Shown: positions 46,144 through 54,500 of the stretch, piece by piece
Numbering within the stretch: position 1 is the first letter of the stretch
Layout of the letters: each line of letters opens with the position of its first letter
DNA from: Bythopirellula polymerisocia
GTDB lineage: Bacteria > Planctomycetota > Planctomycetia > Pirellulales > Lacipirellulaceae
Reading direction: 5' to 3'
Length of the DNA stretch: 64,000 nt
NCBI RefSeq assembly: GCF_007860015.1
Contig: NZ_SJPS01000011.1
Span: forward strand, 1 to 64,000
Program-made: the position numbers and the translations under genes
The notes under the pieces: generated by a model
The model's input: the letters and a program-made list of their open reading frames with translations, nothing else
Told to the model about the DNA's origin: nothing
The model's database searches: none

Positions 46144-46971
46144 TCAAAAAGTATGCCTTGGTTCCGTGCTATCGAGAATCGGCACATAAATATATTGAAC
46201 CAAGAACCAATTCTGGCCGAGTGCCCGGTGTCGAACAGGTTGGTACTCCCCCTCCAAGCCGCTGAAAAAAGCCTGCGGCTCACTCCCCTGTGGAAATCTG
46301 GCCAGGGTGGCTCCCTCGTCATTATCCGTCAACTGAAAAAAGAGGTCGTCCCCTTCTCCGCGTTCGATGGTTGAAATCTGAACACTAGTCCCGGAGGGCT
46401 TAGGTTTGGTGAGCAACATGAGAGTACGTGGCTTGCCGATCGGGTAGGCATTGAAGGGACCGATCTCTGGTAGCTGCCCATCTTGGCTGGGCCAATTTTC
46501 CAGGAGCGTTGTTGCAAGCTTTTCCATAGCAGGGAGACTCGTCTGCATTCTCCAGGCTTGCGCGCGCCAGGCGAAATCAGACCACGAGGTGTAGAGTGTC
46601 AACCAAGCTGCCAGCGCAAACATTAAGGCGAGCCACGAGCGGATACTTCGGTTGGGACTTGCCCCCCAAAAAAGGGAGAGCATTATGCCCGCAGCAGTTA
46701 CCAAACCGACTGTGATCATCGCATGCAAGATTTGCACACGCGTGGCTAAATGGGAAGGGAGAGCACCATATTGCAGATTCGACTCATTCCAGGGAGTTAA
46801 TTGAGCAGTCAGCCGAGCGGCTTGCGAGAATTTTCCGTCACGGCAAATCCAAACTATCAGCCCGAGCAGCAGGGCAACATTTACGATCCAGTAAATCCTC
46901 ACTGCCTGCCGTGATAGCAAAACACGGACCATTCGAGCAATTAATCCGGGTGTGGAATTGTCGCTGGTCAT
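46144..46971 (-). CDS. Membrane protein of unknown function
   Basis: 275 residues with three likely membrane helices: about 25-43 (IYWIVNVALLLGLIVWIC), 82-103 (ILHAMITVGLVTAAGIMLSLFW) and 110-128 (SWLALMFALAAWLTLY). The rest is probably extracytoplasmic or cytosolic and beta-rich (TLMLLTKPKPSG, VQISTIERGEGDDLFFQL). No cysteine motif and no family recognised. It faces the metallopeptidase gene tail-to-tail and is divergent from the MoaD-like gene. Confidence 0.65.
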   Translation of the reverse strand: MTSDNSTPGLIARMVRVLLSRQAVRIYWIVNVALLLGLIVWICRDGKFSQAARLTAQLTPWNESNLQYGALPSHLATRVQILHAMITVGLVTAAGIMLSLFWGASPNRSIRSWLALMFALAAWLTLYTSWSDFAWRAQAWRMQTSLPAMEKLATTLLENWPSQDGQLPEIGPFNAYPIGKPRTLMLLTKPKPSGTSVQISTIERGEGDDLFFQLTDNDEGATLARFPQGSEPQAFFSGLEGEYQPVRHRALGQNWFLVQYIYVPILDSTEPRHTF

Positions 46972-47044
46972 ATTAGGCTAATTGCAGATTTTTGGACGGA
47001 GGATTCTTTTCAACTGCATCAAGTCGGACAATAATCTACACACC

Positions 47045-47314
47045 ATGGCTACAGTCCATTTTACCAGTCACTTACAGTCGTTCGTCAACAGCGCGCCCGT
47101 CGAAGTCGCGGCGACAACTGTCGGGGCAGCCTTAAATTCTGCCTTAGATGGGAAAGAGCAACTGCGAAGTTATGTGATGGACGAACATGGACGCCTGCGT
47201 CGGCATATTATGGTCTTCATCGATGGGAAGATCATCGACGATCGCGTGAATTTGTCTGATAGCCTGACAGATACTTCCGAAGTGTATGTGATGCAGGCGC
47301 TTTCCGGAGGGTGA
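47045..47314 (+). CDS. MoaD/ThiS-like ubiquitin-fold protein
   Basis: 89 residues from the ATG at 47045; the frame is open 21 codons earlier, with no support for an extension. The beta-grasp shape is suggested by MATVHFTSHLQSFVNSAP, VGAALNSALDG and IMVFIDGKIIDD, and the protein ends SGG, the Gly-Gly tail of sulphur carriers such as MoaD and ThiS. No molybdopterin or thiamine gene is nearby. The next gene, 56 bp downstream on the same strand, encodes an Asp-box propeller protein, an association I remember from other bacteria. Sulphur-carrier or protein-tagging activity is inference. Confidence 0.7.
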   Translation: MATVHFTSHLQSFVNSAPVEVAATTVGAALNSALDGKEQLRSYVMDEHGRLRRHIMVFIDGKIIDDRVNLSDSLTDTSEVYVMQALSGG

Positions 47315-47370
47315 AGGAAGAAATGCTAAATTGTATCTGGTACAAGCAGTAATTAAGTGGATCAAAGTTT

Positions 47371-48495
47371 ATGGCTGACACGATACACGTCTCTACTCGT
47401 AAGGGTCTCTTTACATTGAAACGTTCTCCAGTAAGGCGCTGGGAAATCGCCGATGTGGCGTTTTTGGGTTCGCCGCTGTCGATGTCGCTGGCCGACCCGC
47501 GCGACGGGAGTTGGTATGCAGCGCTGAATCTTGGACATTTTGGTGCCCATCTGCACCGCAGCTGCGACCGTGGCGCCAGTTGGACCGAGGTTGCCGTGCC
47601 GACATTTCCCGACGGTGCGACGATGCCTGAGCGGATGGCAAGTGAAGCCGAGACGCCGAAAATGAAACCTGCGGCACTGTCGGAAATTTGGGCGTTGGAA
47701 CCAGCGAACACAGGTGATGGCACGTTGTGGTGCGGCACGATTCCCGGAGGACTCTTTCGTAGCGACGACGCTGGCGAAAGTTGGCGGTTGGTTGAAGGAC
47801 TGTGGAATCGCGAGGAGCGCATGTCTTGGTTTGGCGGGGGCAAAGACGATCCGGGAATTCATTCCGTCGAGGTCGATCCCAATGATCCGCAGCATGTACT
47901 TGTAGCCATATCTTGCGGGGGCGTGTGGCGGACTCGCGATGGAGGAGCCAAATGGGAATGTTGCAGCAATGGACTCCGTGCTGAATACATGCCTCCCGAT
48001 CAGGCTTACAATCCGAACATGCAGGACCCCCACCGCATGGTAGCGTGTCCCTCCTATTTCAATTTCATGTGGATCCAGCACCACAACGGCATTTTCCATT
48101 CGACCGACGGCAGCCGGAACTGGGAAGAAATCACGAATGTCGAACCGGCAGTGTTCGGCTTTACCGTCGCCGTTCATCCCCACGACCCGGGCACGGCCTG
48201 GTTTGTGCCTGGAGTGAAGGACGAAATGCGAGTGCCGAAAGATGCGAAGTTTATTGTGACCAAAACCACCGATGGCGGGAAGACGTTTCGGCAGATCAGC
48301 GCAGGGCTGCCTAGTGAAGATGCCTACGACATTGTGCTGCGGCATGCACTTGATGTCGACAGCACAGGAAATCTGCTCGCGATGGGCAGCACGACGGGCA
48401 ACTTCTGGGTGTCAGAGGATAGTGGCGAGTCGTGGCAGGCTGTGTCAACACACTTGCCACCGGTGTATGCTGTGCGGTTTGTTGAGGAAAGGTAA
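47371..48495 (+). CDS. BNR/Asp-box beta-propeller protein (sialidase-like fold)
   Basis: 374 residues with at least six Asp-box-type motifs (S/T-x-D-x-G-x-x-W/F): CDRGASW, SDDAGESW, TRDGGAKW, STDGSRNW, TTDGGKTF and SEDSGESW. These mark successive blades of a propeller as in sialidases and photosystem assembly proteins. No signal peptide is visible; the N-terminus (MADTIHVSTRKGLF) begins directly in the fold, so it is probably cytoplasmic. It is not clear that it is a glycosidase: no catalytic Arg triad was identified. It forms a unit with the MoaD-like gene 56 bp upstream. Confidence 0.75.
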   Translation: MADTIHVSTRKGLFTLKRSPVRRWEIADVAFLGSPLSMSLADPRDGSWYAALNLGHFGAHLHRSCDRGASWTEVAVPTFPDGATMPERMASEAETPKMKPAALSEIWALEPANTGDGTLWCGTIPGGLFRSDDAGESWRLVEGLWNREERMSWFGGGKDDPGIHSVEVDPNDPQHVLVAISCGGVWRTRDGGAKWECCSNGLRAEYMPPDQAYNPNMQDPHRMVACPSYFNFMWIQHHNGIFHSTDGSRNWEEITNVEPAVFGFTVAVHPHDPGTAWFVPGVKDEMRVPKDAKFIVTKTTDGGKTFRQISAGLPSEDAYDIVLRHALDVDSTGNLLAMGSTTGNFWVSEDSGESWQAVSTHLPPVYAVRFVEER

Positions 48496-48508
48496 CTCGT
48501 CCGTGATA

Positions 48509-49549
48509 TCACGTCAAACTGTTGATCGTATTCACGTAGAATGAGAATATCCGGAAGATCATCACGATGATGAACACGGCTACTAGTGCCCAGATAGCGT
48601 AGCCTGCGAATTGAGCCAGGATCGCGATTGCCGATCCAGCACGTTCCTCGTATTCGATTGCCTGCCGTTCCATAGTTTCAACCAGCCGGCCACTTTCTTC
48701 TCCGACGGCGATGTTGTCGAGCAGATCACTGGGAAAGATACCTGTGGAAGCCAGGGATTGAGTGATGCTTTGTCCCTGCTCTATTCGCTGAACGATCTCC
48801 TGGCTGTGCTCTGAGTAGTGTTCGCTACCCGTCGAATGGAGTGCCAGCGGCAGTGCCTTGCGGAGGTCCATGGGGGTATCCAGCACCAACTGCAAGGCCC
48901 AGGTGAACTTAGCCAGGGCGAGTGTCTTAAGGGCATCTCCTAGCACAGGGATTTGCAAGGTGAGTCGCTGTAGCTTGCGAGCCCAAAGTGCCCCGTTGAG
49001 GATGGATTTGACTACCAGTAATATGAGCACTGCAATGAAAAGCAGGATGCTTAAGTATTTCATCAAACCCGAGGTGCCGATGAGCCCCAAACCGAGGATA
49101 TCGATGTGAGACCCTGGCGAGGTGGGATCTCCTGGAATCATTCCCATGATCCAGATCAACAGGCCAATCACTAACAGGGCGATACCCAACTGGAACAAAG
49201 GCCAAATGAGTCGCTGCCAAAAATCGCGACGGGCAGAAAGGACACGATCGTAGTGACGACCAAGGCGTTTGTAAATCTCGCCGAGTCGTCCGCTGACCTC
49301 CCCCACTTCGATCATCTTGCGAAACAAAGGTGGATAATACCCGCCGGTGCTCTGCAACGCTTCAGTGATCGAATTTCCCATTGCCAACTCATCGCGAACA
49401 GTCGCGGCATTTTGACGTTGAGAGGCGGAGCCACGCCCTGCCTCATCGGTCCAGATTTTGCGATCTTGAATTCCTGCGTTGGTCGCAGTCGCCAGGCGAT
49501 GGCAAAATTGGGAGAGGGCCTTCAAAGAGATGCGATTCGAGAAAAACAT
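48509..49549 (-). CDS. Type II secretion/type IV pilus inner-membrane protein GspF/PilC-like
   Basis: From the ATG at 49549 the protein has 346 residues with the two duplicated T2SSF regions: ATVRDELAMGNSITEALQSTGGYYPPLFRKMIEVGEVSGRL and its second copy STGSEHYSEHSQEIVQRIEQGQSITQSLASTGIFPSDLLDNIAVGEESGRL. Hydrophobic helices lie after each (LIWPLFQLGIALLVIGLLIWIM, YLSILLFIAVLILLVVKSIL) and at the end (GYAIWALVAVFIIVMIFRIF). The family is the inner-membrane platform of pilus and secretion systems. None of the usual partners (ATPase, secretin, pilins) adjoins; the truncated prepilin peptidase is 14 kb away. Confidence 0.8.
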   Translation of the reverse strand: MFFSNRISLKALSQFCHRLATATNAGIQDRKIWTDEAGRGSASQRQNAATVRDELAMGNSITEALQSTGGYYPPLFRKMIEVGEVSGRLGEIYKRLGRHYDRVLSARRDFWQRLIWPLFQLGIALLVIGLLIWIMGMIPGDPTSPGSHIDILGLGLIGTSGLMKYLSILLFIAVLILLVVKSILNGALWARKLQRLTLQIPVLGDALKTLALAKFTWALQLVLDTPMDLRKALPLALHSTGSEHYSEHSQEIVQRIEQGQSITQSLASTGIFPSDLLDNIAVGEESGRLVETMERQAIEYEERAGSAIAILAQFAGYAIWALVAVFIIVMIFRIFSFYVNTINSLT

Positions 49550-49677
49550 GAGAGGAAGTGGTAGGTGGCGAGTGGTTGGTGGATAGTAACAAGCCGGCCT
49601 ATCCTGAAATCGGTAAGTTATTGATTGCGAGTGATTAACGAGGCAAATATTCCCAGCCACTAACCATCATCCACCAA

Positions 49678-50115
49678 CTACTCTCCGATATCTTCGTTCC
49701 AGAGTTCTGGATGGGCGGTGATGAACTGTTTCATCAATTCTACACACTCTGGGTCTTCGATGATGGTTAATTCCACACCACGCGAGCGAACGTACTCCTC
49801 CGGTCCCTGAAATGTGCGGTTTTCGCCGATCACGATTCTAGGAATGCCATAGAGCAGGGTAGTGCCGCTGCACATGTCGCAAGGGGACAGCGTGGAATAG
49901 AGTGTGGTTTGGCGGTAGTCACGAGCCGTTAATCGCCCCGCATTTTCCAGGCAATCCATTTCAGCGTGCAGGATGGCACTACCCTTTTGCACGCGACGGT
50001 TGTGGCCGCGACCAACGATTTTGCCATCGAGAACCAGCACCGAGCCGATAGGAATTCCTCCTTCGGCCAGTCCTGCTCTTGCTTCATCGATCGCAGCTTG
50101 AAGAAATGGGTCCAT
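49678..50115 (-). CDS. Fungal-type cytosine deaminase
   Basis: 145-residue zinc deaminase with HAE (His50, Glu52) and PCDMC (Cys79, Cys82). The sequence is strikingly close to yeast Fcy1: VPIGG-like (GIPIGSVLV), GRGHNRRVQKGSAILHAEMD, TTLYSTLSPCDMCSG, IPRIVIGENR and the C-terminal EDIGE with the substrate-binding Asp142. Bacterial cytosine deaminases (CodA) are normally an unrelated amidohydrolase fold. It is last in an operon, 3 bp after the adenine deaminase stop, giving two nucleobase deaminases acting on cytosine and adenine. Confidence 0.85.
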   Translation of the reverse strand: MDPFLQAAIDEARAGLAEGGIPIGSVLVLDGKIVGRGHNRRVQKGSAILHAEMDCLENAGRLTARDYRQTTLYSTLSPCDMCSGTTLLYGIPRIVIGENRTFQGPEEYVRSRGVELTIIEDPECVELMKQFITAHPELWNEDIGE

Positions 50116-50118
50116 GCT

Positions 50119-51753
50119 TTAGCTCAAAAGTGTTGTAAATTCGAATCGGCTTCCGTCGAAGAGACCCAAGTCGCTAAGTTTCAACGACGGGATCACTAAT
50201 AAGGCCATGAATGAAAGCGTCATATAGGGTGCACGCAATGGCGAGCCCCAGGATTTTACTGCCTGATCGAGTTTCTGGTAGGCAGCGGCAACTTCTGTGC
50301 AAGTCCCTGTCGCCATCAATCCGGCCACAGGGAGTGGCAGCACCAAGTGCTGGTTCTCAGTGTCGCAAACTGCCGACAACCCCCCTCCCGCTTCCATGAC
50401 AGCATTGATCGCAGCGGCCAAGTCGTCGTCATTGGTGCCGACGGCGATAACATTGTGCGAATCATGGGCCACGCTCGACGCCATGGCTCCTCTCTTGAGG
50501 CCGAAATTGCTGATGAAGGCAATTGCAGGTGCGGCCGCCTGATATCGATTCACGACAACCAGCTTGAGGACATCTCGCTCGGTGTCGCATACCACCTGTC
50601 TGTTTTCCACCTTGGGAGGATGTTGGACGCAGTTGGTAATTAACTGCCCATCAAGAGCCTCGATGACCTTCAAGCTTTCACCGTCAGGCGACACAGCCAT
50701 TGCGGATGGCTCAACGGTAGTGGCGACAAATTGATTTACCACCGTGGGTTCGACACGCGGAATGGATGTCACGCCGTTTTCTGCGACTAGCTTGCCATCG
50801 ATCCAGGTTCTTAGCACATTAAATTTACTCAGCGAATCGACCTCGATGAAATCTGCTGGATCACCCACCTTTAGCTGGCCGACGTCGAGCTGGTAATGAT
50901 CGATCGGATTGAGGCACGCGGCCTGCAGAGCATCAAAGACGTTGATGCCGTGCTCGACGGCCCGTCGCACGAGTAGGTTGATGTGCCCCTGCTCCAGTTC
51001 ATCGGGGTGTTTGTCATCGCTACAGAGCATCGTCTGCTGCGGGAACTCGCCGAGAAGCGAATAGAGTGCAGCAAAGTTGCGGGCCGCTGAACCTTCACGG
51101 ATCGAGATCTTGCATCCAGCAGCGAGTTTATCAAGGGCTTCTTCCTTGGTAAAACATTCGTGATCAGTGGTGATCCCTGCGGCAATATACCGAGCGGCAT
51201 CTTCTCCACGTAGTCCTGGTGCATGGCCATCCACTGGTTTTCCAACTGCATGGGCCGCAGCGATTTTTGCCAAACACTCCAGATCTCCATGGAGTACACC
51301 GGGGAAATTCATCATCTCGCTCAAATAAACGATTCGCGGATCGGCGAGCAACTTCTCGACCTCGGCCACGGAGATCGTGGCGCCGGCAGTTTCAAACGTG
51401 GTGGCTGGGACACAGGAGGGAGCGCCAAAGTAAAACTTGAATGGCGAACTCGCGGCATTTTCCAGCATGTACTCGACACCCGCCACTCCCAAAACATTAC
51501 CGATCTCGTGCGGATCGCTTACCGTTGCCACTGTCCCATGCACCACGGCAGCTCTGGCAAATTCACTTGGGACGAGCATCGAGCTTTCGACATGCACATG
51601 AGCATCTATGAAGCCGGGCAACAAAAAAGACTTGGGGCTCTGATCGATAGGCTCGATCGAAGTGATCCGCCCATCGGAATACTTGACATCGGCAGGAAAT
51701 GTCCCACGGCCCGGAATATCAACCACAATGCCAGAGACGCAACCGGTATTCAT
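50119..51753 (-). CDS. ade: Adenine deaminase
   Basis: Converts adenine to hypoxanthine and ammonia; an amidohydrolase-superfamily enzyme with a dinuclear metal centre. The 544-residue length and motifs match: GFIDAHVHVESSMLVPSEFA, VSDPHEIGNV, CLAKIAAAHAVGKPVDGHAPGL, SDDKHPDEL and VHDSHNVIAVGTND. The product hypoxanthine can feed Hpt encoded at 4.5 kb. It leads a two-gene unit with the fungal-type cytosine deaminase 3 bp downstream. The gene for the disordered protein starts upstream on the same strand, 36 bp away. Confidence 0.92.
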   Translation of the reverse strand: MNTGCVSGIVVDIPGRGTFPADVKYSDGRITSIEPIDQSPKSFLLPGFIDAHVHVESSMLVPSEFARAAVVHGTVATVSDPHEIGNVLGVAGVEYMLENAASSPFKFYFGAPSCVPATTFETAGATISVAEVEKLLADPRIVYLSEMMNFPGVLHGDLECLAKIAAAHAVGKPVDGHAPGLRGEDAARYIAAGITTDHECFTKEEALDKLAAGCKISIREGSAARNFAALYSLLGEFPQQTMLCSDDKHPDELEQGHINLLVRRAVEHGINVFDALQAACLNPIDHYQLDVGQLKVGDPADFIEVDSLSKFNVLRTWIDGKLVAENGVTSIPRVEPTVVNQFVATTVEPSAMAVSPDGESLKVIEALDGQLITNCVQHPPKVENRQVVCDTERDVLKLVVVNRYQAAAPAIAFISNFGLKRGAMASSVAHDSHNVIAVGTNDDDLAAAINAVMEAGGGLSAVCDTENQHLVLPLPVAGLMATGTCTEVAAAYQKLDQAVKSWGSPLRAPYMTLSFMALLVIPSLKLSDLGLFDGSRFEFTTLLS

Positions 51754-51789
51754 GGTTTAACTCCTTGTTGGACGAAAATCATTCCTCGC

Positions 51790-52932
51790 TCAAGATTTCT
51801 TATGACGACGTCCACCCCGAGAACGGCCCCGCGAGGAGCTGGAACCCGAATTGGCCGGAGACTTGCTGCGCTGGGCAAGATTCGAGTCCACGATGCCGCC
51901 AATCGCCTCGTCCCAGGTGGGCAGATTGCGATGACTCGAGCGACCTCCACGAGCAGAGGAGTTTTCGTCGTCGTCATACGACACTTCGTCGTCTTCGTCG
52001 TCATCTTCCTCATCATCATCGCTGACATGCGATGCCACATGTTTCTTGATCTGAGAATCTTCCTCTTCCGAGGATAAATCTTGATCATCTTTCTTTCGGG
52101 AGCGGCCTCTGGAACGTCGTCGTCGCCGACGTTTTTCAGGAGCTTCTTCTGATTCAGGATCCGTACTTTCCTCGCCGATAGATTCGTCTAGGTTTTCACT
52201 TTCTTTTGTTTCGTCGCTCTCGCCTTCATCAGCGGCTTTCGCGCCGCTGCGGCCGCGCCCTCTTCCACCACGTCGGCGACGGCGACGGCCTCGCTTGGGC
52301 TCCTCTTCTTCATCTCCTTCTTCGACGGCACCGTCGGGAATGTCTTCCGTAAATACGGCTTCTTCCCCTTCGGTGAACAGGAAGGAGGATTCTACGTTGG
52401 TGCGTGGAGACACAAAGGCACTTCCCCACGAGGCAGCATCGGCGGCGAACAATGCGTCGAAGGCACTACGGGCGGCTTCTCCAGAAATCCGCGGCAGTTC
52501 GCTTTTGTCACCTTCCTCTTCGTCGGTTTGTTCCACGAACTCACTCGAGTCGACGCGTTCAGATTCCGCTTCGATCTCAACCGTGGATTCTTTGACGCTT
52601 CGCTTGCTCTCCGCTCTTGGTTCAGGGGAGGCAGTTTTCTCGCTTCGGCTAGTGTCAGGTTTTGGGGGGGCAACTTTTGGGGGGGCAACCGGTTTCTCGA
52701 CCGGAGGCTGCTCGGCCAAAGGTGGTACTTCGATCCCCAAGGATGAAGCCAGGCTTTCCCAGTCACTAGGGTTTGCCTGAGATTCTTCCACTTTGTCACC
52801 CTTCTCACGACGGCGCGTCGGAAGTTCCTTAGGTGCTGGCTGTCGCCGTTCTAGGGCATCGTCGGTGACGTTCACACCAAGTTCACCAACTAATTCGTCC
52901 CAAGTAGATTTTTCTTTGTTTTCTTCGCTCAT
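51790..52932 (-). CDS. Disordered acidic/RG-rich protein of unknown function
   Basis: 380 residues, mostly low-complexity: long Glu/Asp/Ser runs (e.g. SDDDEEDDDEDDEVSYDDDE) alternate with Arg/Gly clusters (RGRRRRRRGGRGRGRS, EKRRRRRRSRGRSRKK, and the C-terminal SSSSRGRSRGGRRHKKS). Short folded-looking motifs are TWDELVGELG near the N-terminus, DWESLASSLG at about 57, and TWDEAIGGIVDSNLAQR near the C-terminus, as well as a helical stretch EAARSAFDALFAADAASWG. Such composition is known from RNA-binding tails such as those of RNase E, but no catalytic domain is here. RNA or nucleic-acid association is inference. Confidence 0.75.
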   Translation of the reverse strand: MSEENKEKSTWDELVGELGVNVTDDALERRQPAPKELPTRRREKGDKVEESQANPSDWESLASSLGIEVPPLAEQPPVEKPVAPPKVAPPKPDTSRSEKTASPEPRAESKRSVKESTVEIEAESERVDSSEFVEQTDEEEGDKSELPRISGEAARSAFDALFAADAASWGSAFVSPRTNVESSFLFTEGEEAVFTEDIPDGAVEEGDEEEEPKRGRRRRRRGGRGRGRSGAKAADEGESDETKESENLDESIGEESTDPESEEAPEKRRRRRRSRGRSRKKDDQDLSSEEEDSQIKKHVASHVSDDDEEDDDEDDEVSYDDDENSSARGGRSSHRNLPTWDEAIGGIVDSNLAQRSKSPANSGSSSSRGRSRGGRRHKKS

Positions 52933-53092
52933 TTTTTACTGTCGCAAATTGTGTTTTGTTGAGATCGCAATATCCGGGCAACTCTGTGCCGTGAGCGATT
53001 CTCTGCGGAAATGCAATATACGGTGTAATTGTGAGGGCGCAAAGATGCACTTGTGCGCGAGTGGTCTTCGCAGCCGATAATTTCGATAAACG

Positions 53093-53107
53093 TAGGCTAG
53101 AAGCCTA
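53093..53107. repeat. Short palindromic repeat, AGGCT-nnn-AGCCT type
   Basis: TAGGCT-AGA-AGCCTA, sharing its 10-base core with the repeat at 27480-27494. It is intergenic, upstream of the LOR/SDH gene. Confidence 0.5.
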
Positions 53108-53204
53108 GGGCACTTCGGAATGGTCTCCCCCTTGAGTCGAGGGAGAGATAGACTTGAATTCATGGTTGTTGGCCATCAGTATCTTTCAATCGATCACTAA
53201 CTAC

Positions 53205-54476
53205 ATGGAAGACCGCTTAAGTATTGCCGATTCCGCCGAGCGTGGCCCCGTCGAAGACGTTGAGGTCCGCGGCCATATCATCGACAGCCTCATATTGCCC
53301 AAAGTACTCGATTGCATAACTACGGGTGGCGGCTCGTTCCTCATCAAGAATATTAACATCGGCCAGGGCCGGACTGATCCAAGTTTTGCCTTAGTCGAGG
53401 TGCGAGCCGAAACCGAGGATCAACTGCAAGAGATTCTAGCCCAGATTGCCGATCACGGGGCAGTTCCCACGGCAGGGAGCGATTGCCGCGTAGTCGAAGC
53501 CGACATCGCTGGAGCATTTCCCGAAGGGTTTTATAGCACGACTAATCAGCAATCAGAGATTCGGCTTGAGGGGAAATGGTTTAGTGTGGCTGATCAAGAG
53601 ATGGATTGCGGGATCACCGTCGATCCGAAAACTTCTGCGGCGCGGTGTATTGCCATGTCCGACGTGGAGGTAGGAATGCCGATCGTGGTTGGCCACGCGG
53701 GAGTTCGAGTCTTTCCACTTGAGCGTGCACATCAAGATCATGCTTTCGCCTTCATGAACAGTGCCGTCTCAACCGAGAAGCCCAAGGGAGTCGTCATTCG
53801 GCAGATCGCTCAACTGCTGTTTGAGAACCGTCAGGGGAAGGGCAAGTCTCTGCTAGTTGGGGGGCCGGCTATTGTCCACACGGGAAGCGGAAATTTGATC
53901 TGCGACCTTATCCGAGGCGGCTACATTCACAAGCTGTTCGCCGGAAATGCCTTGGCTACTCACGACATCGAGCAATCCTTGTTTGGAACAAGCCTGGGGG
54001 TCAATCTAAACGAGAGTAGTCTCGCCGACGCGGGGCATGAACACCACCTGCGGGCAATCAACCGAATTCGCCGAGTGGGTTCCATTCCCGCCGCCGTCGA
54101 GCAGGGCGTGATTCAGTCGGGCATCATGTACGAATGCGTCAAGCACGATGTTGATTTCATCCTCTCTGGGAGCATCCGAGATGACGGTCCTCTGCCCGAC
54201 GTGATTACCGACGCTATAGAAAACCAGCGCCGCATGCGGGCAAGCATTCGCGACGTGACTTTTTGCCTGATGATCGCCACGACGTTGCACTCGATCGCTG
54301 TAGGCAACCTCCTGCCTGCGAGCGTGAAAGTTGTTTGCGTTGATATCAACCCATCGACCGTTATTAAGCTCAACGACCGTGGTAGCTTTCAGACCGTTGG
54401 GCTGGTAACTGACGTCGAACCCTTCCTGCGAGCACTCGTGGAAGAAGTCAAACGACTTGAACAGACTACACATTAG
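53205..54476 (+). CDS. LOR/SDH-type ornithine cyclodeaminase-like enzyme (AgrE C-terminal homologue)
   Basis: A protein of the family TIGR00300 (LOR/SDH, lysine-oxoglutarate reductase/saccharopine-dehydrogenase-like) without the transmembrane or DDAH part. Features: RGHIIDSLILPKVLD, GGGSFLIKNINIGQGRTDPSFALVEV in the N-terminal part and GKSLLVGGPAIVHTGSGNLI with a Rossmann-like fold further on, then FAGNALATHDIEQSLFGTSLG and HHLRAINRIRRVGSIPAAV. In cyanobacteria the same module is fused C-terminally to an arginine dihydrolase (AgrE/ArgZ) and forms proline from ornithine. An earlier TTG at 53154, preceded by GGGAG, is an alternative start. The ArgZ-like gene starts 24 bp after the stop. Confidence 0.8.
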   Translation: MEDRLSIADSAERGPVEDVEVRGHIIDSLILPKVLDCITTGGGSFLIKNINIGQGRTDPSFALVEVRAETEDQLQEILAQIADHGAVPTAGSDCRVVEADIAGAFPEGFYSTTNQQSEIRLEGKWFSVADQEMDCGITVDPKTSAARCIAMSDVEVGMPIVVGHAGVRVFPLERAHQDHAFAFMNSAVSTEKPKGVVIRQIAQLLFENRQGKGKSLLVGGPAIVHTGSGNLICDLIRGGYIHKLFAGNALATHDIEQSLFGTSLGVNLNESSLADAGHEHHLRAINRIRRVGSIPAAVEQGVIQSGIMYECVKHDVDFILSGSIRDDGPLPDVITDAIENQRRMRASIRDVTFCLMIATTLHSIAVGNLLPASVKVVCVDINPSTVIKLNDRGSFQTVGLVTDVEPFLRALVEEVKRLEQTTH

Positions 54477-54500
54477 CAGCCGCTTGCGGTTTAACGCATA

